Assembly: GCA_009840385.1 (NCBI GenBank) | Contig: VXNX01000013.1 | Location: 448,222 to 512,221, forward strand | DNA from: Candidatus Dadabacteria bacterium | Lineage (GTDB): Bacteria; Desulfobacterota_D; UBA1144; Nemesobacterales; Nemesobacteraceae | Reading direction: 5' to 3' | DNA: 64,000 nt | Shown here: one piece after another, positions 35,124 to 43,768 of the stretch | Layout: every line of letters begins with the position of its first letter | How positions within the stretch are numbered: the first letter of the stretch is position 1 | Translations under genes and position numbers: made by a program | The notes under the pieces: generated by a model | Told to the model about the DNA's origin: nothing | Seen by the model: only the letters and a program-made list of their open reading frames with translations | The model's database searches: none

Positions 35124-36221
35124 TCAAAACTCAAGTTTAAGCCCACTGGATTTCCCGAAAGGAATTCCTGCTATTTTGCAGGCTTTTCGTAGTATGCGAA
35201 CTTTCCTATCAGTTGATGAATGGGTTTTTAACCACCAGCCTCCGGGAAGACGCCTAGCTGTTTTCTGGGCAACATCATAGTCTCCTAGGTCTGCAAGATT
35301 TCGGGAGAGCTGTTTGTTTTTCCTGCCTTCAACTTCTGGAGCTAGTAGGGTAAGAAAATTCTTATCTCTCTCAGCAAGGATTTCTATGATTTTTGTAAAC
35401 GCAGAAGCTATAGTATCCTGACCTAGATACTCCTCACCTAAAAGAAGAAAAGAAGGCTTTCTTCCAGTCGCTCTTCTTTGAAAACGTTTTTGGTCTTTAG
35501 GTATTTTTGGTTTTATTTCAGAATGAACCTTCAGGCTTCTTTCAACATTTTGGATGCTTCTAAGAAACTCTTCTACATCCGACCTTGCTGGAGCGTATCC
35601 AGAAGAAATCCGCGATGTTTCTTCAATAAGCAGAGTAACAAGTTCGTCGGAAGAACCGTCCAGTAGATTTTCCCAAGCCATGGAAATGTTTTTTCTAGTC
35701 TCAATACTTTTAATTCTTTGATTATGGTCACGCTCTGCATTCTCTTTGGCTTTTCCTGAGCGTGTATTCTGAAAGGATAAATAACGGACCAGTCCATTAA
35801 CTATTTCTTCGTGCGAATGCTTCCCAAAATCCAGAGTACGGACAAGTCTTTCCTCAAATTTCCCTGGGACCATTGGAAGATAGAACCTCCAATGTCTTCC
35901 ATCAGTAAGAACAGCCAGTGGAGCACCTGCGAGGAATGCATATTGAAAAAGTTGGTGGTCGGCATCCAGGTTTCCTTCGGCTTTGACTTCAATTATGCAT
36001 CGCAGACCTTCCCTGTTACCTTTAGAAATTTTGAGACCGTAATCAACCTTGCGTCTATCAAGCGGATACTGCGGACAAACATAATCTGGGCTGTGTATAT
36101 CCCAACCTAGATGTCCAAGAACCGGCAGAACAATCTGCACACTAACGGACTCTTCACTCGGGTAAGAACCTAATCTGCTTTTTACCGAGGATACAAATTC
36201 CAGAAACTCGGAAGATATCAT
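35124..36221 (-). CDS. Stand-alone HsdR_N-like PD-(D/E)XK nuclease with second unknown domain
   Basis: A 365-residue protein. The first 130 residues look like the N-terminal endonuclease domain of type I restriction subunits (HsdR_N): VSVQIVLPVLGHLGWD, D60 in RRKVDYGL and E78-V-K80 in CIIEVKAEG complete the PD-(D/E)XK site, followed by FLAGAPLAVLTDGRHWRFY. No helicase domain follows. The C-terminal about 110 residues form a separate domain (SFLLLGEEYLGQDTIASAFTK ... LPGGWWLKTHSS) whose role I cannot name. The ATG at 36221 is preferred to a TTG at 36239. It is AT-rich compared with neighbours and faces away from a glycosylase-fold gene across 172 nt. No methylase or specificity subunit is near. 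Confidence 0.8.
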   Translation of the reverse strand: MISSEFLEFVSSVKSRLGSYPSEESVSVQIVLPVLGHLGWDIHSPDYVCPQYPLDRRKVDYGLKISKGNREGLRCIIEVKAEGNLDADHQLFQYAFLAGAPLAVLTDGRHWRFYLPMVPGKFEERLVRTLDFGKHSHEEIVNGLVRYLSFQNTRSGKAKENAERDHNQRIKSIETRKNISMAWENLLDGSSDELVTLLIEETSRISSGYAPARSDVEEFLRSIQNVERSLKVHSEIKPKIPKDQKRFQRRATGRKPSFLLLGEEYLGQDTIASAFTKIIEILAERDKNFLTLLAPEVEGRKNKQLSRNLADLGDYDVAQKTARRLPGGWWLKTHSSTDRKVRILRKACKIAGIPFGKSSGLKLEF

Positions 36222-36393
36222 TTCACGAAATTCTAACAATTGTATGGAGTTCGGTCAATCTTAACATAGAAAAATCGGAATTAGTGTGGATTAAAAAAAA
36301 TAACAAATATCTAAAACTCCAACTCTTCTCCTTAGTCAAAGTGTGGTTATTTTTGTTGATATATAACATGGCTATGTATAGTTTCTGAGCACA

Positions 36394-37116
36394 GTGGCAA
36401 ATCATATTTTCCAAGATACTGTAGATCAGATAGAGAATTTCTATGTAGAGCATGGCTACCAACTTGGCTGGAGATTTTTAACTTGCTCCAAAACCGTCTT
36501 GAAAAGCAACCCTAAGATAGCCCTTATTACATTGAATCCAGGCGGGAGTAGAATACGAGACGATCATCCATCGGCCAGTTGTGAAAACGGTAATCCCTAC
36601 TTAGACGAAAGTTGGAAGGACCGAAATCCGGGAGAAAGTCCCTTACAAAAGCAGGTTCAGGCAATGTTTGGCAAAATCCGCGAAAAGACAAATTATCTGG
36701 GAAGTACGCGCAAACTGATTGAATCCACTTTGTCTGGCTATTTCATACCTTTCAGGTCTCCAAGCCTAGATGATCTGGAGCACGGAAAAGAAGCTTTTGA
36801 TTTCGGAGAGAAGATATGGCTAAGAATACTGAAAACCGTTCAGCCGGAGCTGTTTGTATGCATTGAGAAAAAAGCAGCTAAACGCTTAAGAAAAATAATC
36901 GAAATCGCTTACAACTTGCCTGAAAGCAGATCGTGCAAGCTGCCAACCGGCTGGAGCGACACCACCAACTACACTGCCGATATCTTTGAGTTCGGCAGTA
37001 ACACCGAGGTCAAACTCCTGAGACTTCCGCACCTGTCTACATACAAGCTTTTCTCAAGAACAGAATGCGGAGAAAAAATTGAAGACATCTTCACGCAGTT
37101 CTGCGGTAAACAGTAA
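36394..37116 (+). CDS. Uracil-DNA-glycosylase-fold protein
   Basis: A 240-residue protein with the layout of the UDG superfamily. Motif 1 is IALITLNPGGS (residues 42-52), comparable to the GxNPG loop that carries the water-activating residue. FIPFRSPS near 115 and a PELFVCIEKKAAKRL strand follow. The DNA-intercalation motif is LRLPHLSTYKLFSR (208-221), matching the HPS-type motif. It is too divergent to assign a base substrate; Asn in the loop suggests a TDG/MUG-like or atypical site. The start is GTG at 36394, the only start in frame before residue 89. Codon use is AT-leaning (AGA, AAA, TTT), and it is divergent from the nuclease gene at 35124. It differs from the family-4 UDG at 44741. Confidence 0.72.
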   Translation: MANHIFQDTVDQIENFYVEHGYQLGWRFLTCSKTVLKSNPKIALITLNPGGSRIRDDHPSASCENGNPYLDESWKDRNPGESPLQKQVQAMFGKIREKTNYLGSTRKLIESTLSGYFIPFRSPSLDDLEHGKEAFDFGEKIWLRILKTVQPELFVCIEKKAAKRLRKIIEIAYNLPESRSCKLPTGWSDTTNYTADIFEFGSNTEVKLLRLPHLSTYKLFSRTECGEKIEDIFTQFCGKQ

Positions 37117-37233
37117 TCTTCAGGTCAAAGTCCTGAACGGCGCTTGGAACAGTTCTAAGGTTTTTCCCCGTTTATCCGTCGGATTCTGACGGTTATACTT
37201 GGCAGGGAAAAACTCCTTGGGTGAGTTAGAAAA

Positions 37234-39150
37234 ATGTCTCTTTTAGGTTCAAAAAAATACGAAGTAATAGTAATTGGAGCTGGTCACGCAGGCTGCGAGG
37301 CTGCGCTCGCCGCGGCCAGGATGGGCTGTACCACATTGGTTCTCACGGCAAATATAGATACCATCGGGCTCATGTCGTGTAACCCTTCGATAGGAGGAGT
37401 CGGAAAAGGTCATCTGGTGAAGGAAATAGACGCACTTGGAGGCGAGATGGGAAAAGCCGCCGACACCGCGGCCATACAGTTCAGAAGGCTTAACACCCGA
37501 AAGGGAGCTGCGGTCCAGGCGACCAGGATACAGGCCGACCGCCAAAGCTACAGGACCTACATGAAAAAGGCTCTTGAGGGCGAACCCAACATAGAGATAA
37601 AACAGGCGATGGTCGAGGAGTTTTTGGTTGACGGAAAAAAAGTAGCAGGGGTTAAAACCGCTCTAGGGGAGAGGTTCTTCTCGGATACCGTCGTGGTTAC
37701 CCCGGGAACGTTTCCCGGGGGACTTATACACATAGGACTTACCCGGATCTCTTCAGGACGCGCGGGGGAAGCCGCCGCGGGAGCCATATCGAATTCCTTT
37801 GCGGACCTGGGCTTCACGACGGGACGGCTTAAAACCGGAACCCCTCCGCGCTTTGACGGAAGAACTATCGACTGGGACAAGCTCGAGAGGCAAGACGGGG
37901 ATGTGGATCCGGTGCCTTTTTCCTTTTCCCCCGGAAAAATCACGACGCAGCAGATGCCATGCTACATAACCTACACGAACGAGGAAACTCACCGCGTGAT
38001 AAACGAAAACATGGACAAATCCCCTCTCTACTCTGGCCTCATAAAGGGAATAGGTCCAAGATACTGCCCTTCGATAGAGGACAAGGTGGTCAAGTTTCCC
38101 GACCGTAACCGCCACCAGATATTTCTTGAACCGGAGGGAAGAAACACTTATGAGATCTATCCCAACGGAATTTCGACCAGCCTTCCCATCGAAGTTCAGT
38201 ATGAATTTTCAAGAACCATGGAAGGACTCCACAACGTGGAAATAATGAGGCCTGGATACGCGGTCGAATATGACTTCCTCGATCCCACGCAGCTCGGGAC
38301 GTCCCTTGAATCGAAACTTCTCGCAAACATATTCTTCGCGGGGCAGGTAAACGGAACCACGGGCTACGAGGAGGCGGCAAGCCAAGGACTCATAGCGGGG
38401 ATAAACACAGCGCTTCGGGTGAAAGGAAAAGATCCTTTCGTACTCGGGCGCTCAGAAGCCTACATAGGAATCCTGATTGACGACCTAGTCACAAAAGGAG
38501 TCGACGAGCCCTACAGGATGTTTACATCGAGGGCAGAGTACAGGCTCATATTGAGGGAGGACAACGCCGACCTGAGGCTCGGAGAGCTGGGACACGCCAT
38601 AGGACTTCTGAGTGACGAGCGGATGGAGGAGTTTCGCACAAGGAAAACCAGACTTGAAAACGAACTTGAAAGGCTTGAGAACGAAAAGGTGTTTCCAAAC
38701 GAGAAGACAAACAGGATTCTTGAGAATCTCGGTTCCCAGAGAATCAGAAAGCCCCAGAGCCTAAAAGAGATACTGAGAAGGCCCGGCTTTACTTACGAAA
38801 TGCTGGGCTTTATCGACTCCGCCGCAAACCCGGATATCTCCCCGAAACTCGGAGCGCAGATAGAGATGGAAGTAAAATACGAAGGCTACATAAAAAGGCA
38901 GAAAGAAGAAGTCGGGAAACTGCAGAAGTTCGAGAGCATGAAAATCCCGGAGAAATTCGAATACGGAAGCATCCCGGGACTTTCAAATGAAATCGTTCAG
39001 AAACTATCTAGAGTAAAACCTGAATCGGTAGGGCAGGCAAGCCGCGTTTCAGGTGTAACGCCCGCCGCTATATCGGTACTGCTTGTGCATATAAGGAAAA
39101 TGCGGGGGCTTGAGCAGGAAGCTCAGTTAAAATCAAGTTCCCCGTCGTAA
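37234..39150 (+). CDS. mnmG: tRNA uridine 5-carboxymethylaminomethyl modification enzyme MnmG
   Basis: A 638-residue FAD protein that, with MnmE, modifies the wobble uridine of several tRNAs. The dinucleotide motif GAGHAGCEAALAAARMG is at residues 15-31. Other family blocks are MSCNPSIGGVGKGHLVKEIDALGG, RLKTGTPPR, GLIKGIGPRYCPSIEDK and FFAGQVNGTTGYEEAASQG. The C-terminal helical domain with RPGFTYEMLG contacts MnmE. Length and start are normal. Its last 28 nt overlap a small gene on the other strand. Confidence 0.97.
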   Translation: MSLLGSKKYEVIVIGAGHAGCEAALAAARMGCTTLVLTANIDTIGLMSCNPSIGGVGKGHLVKEIDALGGEMGKAADTAAIQFRRLNTRKGAAVQATRIQADRQSYRTYMKKALEGEPNIEIKQAMVEEFLVDGKKVAGVKTALGERFFSDTVVVTPGTFPGGLIHIGLTRISSGRAGEAAAGAISNSFADLGFTTGRLKTGTPPRFDGRTIDWDKLERQDGDVDPVPFSFSPGKITTQQMPCYITYTNEETHRVINENMDKSPLYSGLIKGIGPRYCPSIEDKVVKFPDRNRHQIFLEPEGRNTYEIYPNGISTSLPIEVQYEFSRTMEGLHNVEIMRPGYAVEYDFLDPTQLGTSLESKLLANIFFAGQVNGTTGYEEAASQGLIAGINTALRVKGKDPFVLGRSEAYIGILIDDLVTKGVDEPYRMFTSRAEYRLILREDNADLRLGELGHAIGLLSDERMEEFRTRKTRLENELERLENEKVFPNEKTNRILENLGSQRIRKPQSLKEILRRPGFTYEMLGFIDSAANPDISPKLGAQIEMEVKYEGYIKRQKEEVGKLQKFESMKIPEKFEYGSIPGLSNEIVQKLSRVKPESVGQASRVSGVTPAAISVLLVHIRKMRGLEQEAQLKSSSPS

Positions 39151-39296
39151 AGACTGTCGGTTCCCTCCATCTCCTCAAGCTCCTGCTCATAAAGCTCCAT
39201 GGCATCGCAGTCGCTTCCGATGTAACCGGAACCGTCAGGGTCCTGCATCATTTCAACAAGATCTCTTACTTTTTTCTCATTCCTTCTATTGGTCAT
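39123..39296 (-). CDS. Small acidic 57-residue protein overlapping the end of mnmG
   Basis: A short gene too small for usual length cut-offs: ATG at 39296, stop at 39123. The product starts MTNRRNEKKVRDLVEMMQDP and ends YEQELEEMEGTDSLYDGELDFN, a basic first third followed by a strongly acidic remainder, probably helical. A purine-rich site (GGGGGGA) lies a few bases upstream. Its last 28 nt overlap the end of mnmG in antisense. Its codons (AGG, AGA, CTT) match the core genome, supporting a real gene. No family is recognised and the function is unknown. Confidence 0.6.
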   Translation of the reverse strand: MTNRRNEKKVRDLVEMMQDPDGSGYIGSDCDAMELYEQELEEMEGTDSLYDGELDFN

Positions 39297-39453
39297 CTGG
39301 TCCCCCCTGAAAAAATTTTACATAGATTATAGAAACACTTTTCACAAATGCAACAGTCCTGACAAAAAAATTTCGTTAACCCCTTGGCGCAATCAGAAGA
39401 CTATCCCGTTCGTCTCTAATAAGTAACCACTCATGTTAAAGGAGGTATACAAC

Positions 39454-39837
39454 ATGAAAAGCATCATGATAATACTGGTCTTACTGGCTTTCCCCCTGAC
39501 CACCCTTGCCGCCAACGACCCGAACATTAAAGGGGAGAAGCGCCGCGCGATCCAAGCAGCGATGCAGGAACACATTGGCCAGAACACTGTGAACGGGCAT
39601 TACATCCTGTATGATACAATCACAGATGATGTCCTCAAACTGAAACTCGCAAAGTTACATGACGGAATCGTGAAAAAGGCCGATTACTACATCAGTTGCG
39701 CAGATTTCTACGACCGTGACGGTACTTATTTTGACCTCGATTTTATGGTGATCGAGAAAGACGGCAGGTTCAGAGCTTTACAAGGCATCGTACACAAGGT
39801 CGGGGACGTCAAACGGAAGTATCATCTGGAAGACTGA
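39454..39837 (+). CDS. Small secreted protein of unknown function
   Basis: A 127-residue protein with a clear Sec signal: MKSIMIILVLLAFPLTTLAA, cleaved probably after TLA (residue 19). The mature part (about 108 residues) starts NDPNIKGEKRRAIQAAMQEHIGQNTVNG and has alternating strands (YILYDTITDDVLKLKLAKLHDG, YFDLDFMVIEKDG), resembling small periplasmic proteins. Only one cysteine (C84) is present. The ATG at 39454 has a perfect AAAGGAGGT site eight bases upstream. It is followed 62 nt later by an ECF sigma factor and its anti-sigma, so it may be part of an envelope-stress trio. The family is not recognised. Confidence 0.8.
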   Translation: MKSIMIILVLLAFPLTTLAANDPNIKGEKRRAIQAAMQEHIGQNTVNGHYILYDTITDDVLKLKLAKLHDGIVKKADYYISCADFYDRDGTYFDLDFMVIEKDGRFRALQGIVHKVGDVKRKYHLED

Positions 39838-39899
39838 ACCGGGCACAGAAACTAGGAAGCGGCAGAGGCGGCTGGGGTCGTGCCTAGCCGCGCGAAGCC

Positions 39900-40370
39900 A
39901 TGCCAGAATTACTATCACCCAGTGCGGAAGAACTGTTACAGAGCGGATTTCAGTATGCCTACGCACTCACGCATCACCATCACGATGCTGAAGATCTGGT
40001 GCAGACTGCTTGGCTAAAATTACATCAGCGGTATGGAACGGTGACGACGAAAGCTCTTTTCTTTACAATTATTCGAAATCTATACATCGACCAATACCGC
40101 AGACGTCAACGCGTCCGGTTCGTCACGCTCACCAGCGAACACGAACCCTTCTCGGCTTCAGGAAAGACCACTAGAGAAGAAACGAAGGTTGCGATAGAGC
40201 AGATGCTCGCCAAGCTGCGGGACATTGAGCGGGAAGCCCTGTTTCTACATATCGTCGAGGGTTACTCCGCTAATGAGATTGCCACTCTCACGGGTAGACC
40301 GCGGGGAACCGTCCTGAGTCTCATACATAGAAGTAGGAAAAAATTGGCTGCCCTAGACGCACCTGACTGA
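39900..40370 (+). CDS. ECF-type RNA polymerase sigma factor
   Basis: A 156-residue sigma-70 family factor of the extracytoplasmic-function type, redirecting RNA polymerase to stress promoters. Region 2 is seen as HHHDAEDLVQTAWLKLHQR (residues 25-43) and TIIRNLYIDQYRRR (-10 recognition); region 4 is DIEREALFLHIVEGYSANEIATLTGRPRGTVLSLIHRSRKKL (about 108-149) with the helix-turn-helix. The stop lies five bases before the membrane-anchored anti-sigma gene, the standard arrangement. It has no C-terminal extension. Confidence 0.92.
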   Translation: MPELLSPSAEELLQSGFQYAYALTHHHHDAEDLVQTAWLKLHQRYGTVTTKALFFTIIRNLYIDQYRRRQRVRFVTLTSEHEPFSASGKTTREETKVAIEQMLAKLRDIEREALFLHIVEGYSANEIATLTGRPRGTVLSLIHRSRKKLAALDAPD

Positions 40371-40375
40371 GCATC

Positions 40376-40942
40376 ATGAAGAACTTGGAGCAAGAACTCA
40401 AGAACTACTATCGAAGCAAGCGCCTTGCTTCGCACAGGATCACGGCAATACAGGTCTCCATGCATGAGACAGGCAGAACCCGCCACCGTGTTTCTTATCT
40501 TATCCCGCTGGCCGCAGTCGTATTGCTGACAATCGGAATTGGGTTGTGGTTGCACATGAGCACGGACAGCAGTCTTACCCATCAGGTGGTTACCGAAATC
40601 AGACACAACCACTTGCAGCACGGTGCTCTGGTGGCAAAATCAGATCAGTACGCCGTTGTACAAGCCGCGCTTAGCAAATTGGACTTTCCCATCCGGCCGC
40701 GCCGTGACGAGCTGATCCAGGACTTCATCCTCATAGGCGGCAAGTATTGCACCATTCAGGGCTACCGGGCAGCTCAGTTGAAGTTGAGCCACCGCAACAG
40801 CCGGATCATTCACACCTTGTATGTTTTGCCGATGACCGATGACATAAAGGATATTGAACCAGGTGTCTATGAAACAAACGGTGTACAAATAGAATTGTGG
40901 ACCGACCAATTGCTGTTTTACGGTCTTGCCCACAGTCAATAA
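40376..40942 (+). CDS. Membrane-anchored anti-sigma factor
   Basis: A 188-residue protein paired with the ECF sigma gene 5 nt upstream. The N-terminal 39 residues (LEQELKNYYRSKRLASHRI) are cytosolic and would bind the sigma factor; residues 41-60 (YLIPLAAVVLLTIGIGLWLH) are one membrane helix; the remaining about 125 residues are periplasmic and would sense the signal. The periplasmic part holds a block (LIGGKYCTIQGYRAAQLKL) seen in anti-sigma proteins of proteobacteria. No zinc-binding HxxxCxxC motif is present. The assignment rests on gene order plus topology. Confidence 0.8.
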   Translation: MKNLEQELKNYYRSKRLASHRITAIQVSMHETGRTRHRVSYLIPLAAVVLLTIGIGLWLHMSTDSSLTHQVVTEIRHNHLQHGALVAKSDQYAVVQAALSKLDFPIRPRRDELIQDFILIGGKYCTIQGYRAAQLKLSHRNSRIIHTLYVLPMTDDIKDIEPGVYETNGVQIELWTDQLLFYGLAHSQ

Positions 40943-41008
40943 TCAAAACCTGGAATTGCGGAGAATGGTCCTGTTCTTTCTGTACTGGGCTTTTCCGTGC
41001 AAATATCC

Positions 41009-43120
41009 CTACTCAGGGGCTTTATCAGAATTTCTGGCCTCTTCCATAAGTTCAAGCATCCGTGCCGGGTCATCCGTCGGCAGCCGGCACTCGTAATTTG
41101 AGCACACATACGCCGCAGTTTTTCCGTTAAGGGGTTTGTGGCTCTCCGCGTAGGGAGCGATTCTCGATATTTCCGCTTCGTTTGCTTCGTCTTTTAATAT
41201 CACCACCTTGTTCGGCAGGTACTCGCTTGAAAGGGTGTTGAGAAACCGGCGGGTCTCGGGGGAATTTCTGTCCCCGGCTATAACTATCTCAAAAGAAGGC
41301 CCCAGCATGAAGTCAAGAGAGTTCATGTGCATCGAAAAAGAAGCGGGGTGCCTTGAGATTTGAGAGGAAAAAGCCGCGGCCATCCGAGCCGCTTTGTCCT
41401 CGAGCTCGGGGTCACCGGTCAGCCTCGCTATTTTCAGGATGTTAAGAGTCGAAACCGAGTTTGCGGACGGGAGTGCCCCATCATAAATTTCCTTTTGCCT
41501 GGTTATCAGGGCTTCGCCGTCATCGGCCGTGAAGAAAAAACCCGAAAACTCCTTGTCCCAGAAATGTTCGAACTGATCGCGGCACAAAGAAATTGCCAGA
41601 GCTAGATATTTTTCGTCGAAAACACTTTCGTAGTACTCAAGAAGTCCCCATATAAAAAAAGCGTAGTCATCAACACTTGCCATTATGGCCGCTTCGCCCT
41701 CGCGGTAGCGGTGAAGGAGCCTTCCGTCACGGACAAGGTTTTGCCTTACGAACTCTATCGAGTCCTGCGCCGCGTCAGAATATCTCTTTTCGCCGAAAGC
41801 CGCCGCCGCTTTTGAAAACGCGGCTATCGCTATTCCGTTCCAGTCCGTGAGCACTTTGTCGTCCTTGTAGGGATGTACTCTTTTTTCCCTGCTGGCAAAA
41901 AGCTTCTCCCTCAGACCCTCAAGTCTTTGCTCAAGCTCCTCGGCGCGGACTCCGAGCCGAGCGGCCGTGTCGTCCAGGGGCTCTTTCAGATGAAATATGT
42001 TTCTCTCTGTTTGCTCTCCCGTAGCCTCGTCCTTGAAATTTCCGTCGCGAGAAAGATTATAGACCTCGCAGAGAAGTTCCGCGTCATCCGCTCCCACAAG
42101 CTCCTCTATCTCCCCTACGGTCCAGAGATAGAACTTGCCCTCCTCCCCTTCGCTGTCGGCATCCTCGGCCGAGTAAATGCCTCCATCGGGAGAGGTCATG
42201 TCGCGAATCAGATATTCAAGTATCTCTCTCGCCTTTTTTTCGTAAAACGGGTTTTTCGTGATCTGCCAGGCTTCTGTGTACGTAATTGCCGCGAGCGCCT
42301 GGTCGTAAAGCATCTTCTCGAAATGGGGGACGAGCCACTGCGAGTCAGTCGAGTACCTGTGAAAACCGAAGCCCACGTGGTCGTATATACCGCCCCTTCC
42401 CATGGCAAGAAGCGTCTGCTCAACCATCCTCAAAGAGGCTTCCTTCCCGGTGCGCCCGTAATACCTCATCAAAAACATCAGGTTGTGGGGAGTCGGGAAT
42501 TTGGGTGCTCTGCCGAAGCCGCCTTCATCGGGATCAAAAGTCGAAAGAAAATAACTGTAGGCCTGATCAAGGGTCTTCTCGTTAAGCAGTGAAGTCCCGA
42601 CTCTCCGCAGAGAGTCCCCCATATTGCGGACGGCATCGGTTATCTGTCGGGCTGACTCAAGCACCTCTTCCTTTTTATTTTCCCAGAGTTCCTTTATCGC
42701 CGGCACAAGCTCCTTCATTCCGACCCTCCCGTAACGGTTCTCCTTCGGTATGTAGGTTCCGGCAAAAAAGGGTTTTCCCTCGGGCGTCATGACTATGTTA
42801 AGGGGCCAGCCGCAGCTTTTCCTTGAAATCACGTGACAGACGGTCATGTAGATATTGTCGATATCCGGGCGCTCTTCCCTGTCAACCTTGATGGAGACGA
42901 AGGCATCGTTCATTAATTCCGCCACCTCGGGATCCTCAAAGGATTCGCGTTCCATAACGTGGCACCAGTGGCAGGTCGAGTACCCTATGGAAAGAAACAC
43001 CGGCCTTCCAAGCTCCCGGGCCCTCTCAAACGCCTCCTCCCCCCACGGATACCAGTCGACCGGATTCTCCGCATGCTGGAGAAGATAGGGGCTTTTTTCG
43101 TCTTTAAGCCTGTTTGACAC
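41009..43120 (-). CDS. Thioredoxin-domain protein of the YyaL/DUF255 family
   Basis: A 703-residue cytoplasmic protein. The first about 165 residues are a thioredoxin-like domain (DUF255) with the pattern [16 protein letters not shown] (16-31) and the C50-HW-C53-H54 motif in [22 protein letters not shown]. The remainder is an (alpha/alpha)6-type region resembling GH88/cellobiose-epimerase folds (SADDAD... [23 protein letters not shown]). The family (SPATA20 in animals) has no agreed reaction. The start is GTG at 43120 with GGAGGT five bases upstream. It is divergent from the Nudix gene. Confidence 0.92.
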   Translation of the reverse strand: MSNRLKDEKSPYLLQHAENPVDWYPWGEEAFERARELGRPVFLSIGYSTCHWCHVMERESFEDPEVAELMNDAFVSIKVDREERPDIDNIYMTVCHVISRKSCGWPLNIVMTPEGKPFFAGTYIPKENRYGRVGMKELVPAIKELWENKKEEVLESARQITDAVRNMGDSLRRVGTSLLNEKTLDQAYSYFLSTFDPDEGGFGRAPKFPTPHNLMFLMRYYGRTGKEASLRMVEQTLLAMGRGGIYDHVGFGFHRYSTDSQWLVPHFEKMLYDQALAAITYTEAWQITKNPFYEKKAREILEYLIRDMTSPDGGIYSAEDADSEGEEGKFYLWTVGEIEELVGADDAELLCEVYNLSRDGNFKDEATGEQTERNIFHLKEPLDDTAARLGVRAEELEQRLEGLREKLFASREKRVHPYKDDKVLTDWNGIAIAAFSKAAAAFGEKRYSDAAQDSIEFVRQNLVRDGRLLHRYREGEAAIMASVDDYAFFIWGLLEYYESVFDEKYLALAISLCRDQFEHFWDKEFSGFFFTADDGEALITRQKEIYDGALPSANSVSTLNILKIARLTGDPELEDKAARMAAAFSSQISRHPASFSMHMNSLDFMLGPSFEIVIAGDRNSPETRRFLNTLSSEYLPNKVVILKDEANEAEISRIAPYAESHKPLNGKTAAYVCSNYECRLPTDDPARMLELMEEARNSDKAPE

Positions 43121-43295
43121 TTAAACCTCCGTTGTGGAGAAATGGAAAAATTATACAGTCTGACTGGAAATAAGCTCTATACAACAAAAAGCATTTCCTG
43201 TTTTAAAAAACGCGCCGGAAAAATTTTTCCCGATCGAGAAAAACAGCATTTTCTTTCTGTTCATATTCGATTTTTAGGCTAACATTCTCACCTAA

Positions 43296-43712
43296 ATGCG
43301 TAAACCCGTACAAAAAGCTGGAGTCGTCGCCTACAGGGAAAACAGCAGTGGAGAAATCGAAGTCATTCTGGTGAGTTCAAGAAAGCTTCATAATTCATGG
43401 GTTTTTCCCGCAGGAGGAGTTGATTACGGCGAAACTCCCGCCGAGGCGGCGGAGAGGGAATGTCTTGAGGAAAGCGGATATAGGGTGGAAATAGAGCATC
43501 CTCTCGACATAATGATCATCGAAGGCGGGAAAAGACACGTTCTTTACACTTTTTTCCGCGCTAAGGCCATAGAAGATACGGGAGATTACGAGAGGGATAG
43601 GGAAAGAAAATGGTGCAGGATTGATGACCTTCCCGATACGGTGGCTTACCTGTTCAGGGAAATCGCGGAGAGTTTCCAGAAAAACATGCTGAGTCCCCGC
43701 CCCCTCGGATGA
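43296..43712 (+). CDS. Nudix hydrolase
   Basis: A 138-residue Nudix-fold hydrolase that breaks a nucleoside diphosphate-X bond. The Nudix box is perfect: G40-x5-E46-x7-R54-E55-C-L-E58-E59-S-G61 (GGVDYGETPAEAAERECLEESG). A tail of DRERKWCRIDDLPDTVAYLFRE is common in Ap4A-, phosphoinositol- and ADP-sugar-type members. The ATG at 43296 has no clear ribosome site; a leaderless start is possible. Specific substrate unknown. It precedes a methyltransferase by 57 nt. Confidence 0.92.
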   Translation: MRKPVQKAGVVAYRENSSGEIEVILVSSRKLHNSWVFPAGGVDYGETPAEAAERECLEESGYRVEIEHPLDIMIIEGGKRHVLYTFFRAKAIEDTGDYERDRERKWCRIDDLPDTVAYLFREIAESFQKNMLSPRPLG

Positions 43713-43768
43713 AGTCTTAATCGGTCAAGCGACAATCGGAATTTCATACTCACACCGGAGAGGAACAA

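Noticed and set aside
36223-36462. 79-codon open frame in the nuclease/UDG-like gap
   Set aside because: It overlaps both genes' 5' ends, is AT-driven and has no domain or ribosome site.
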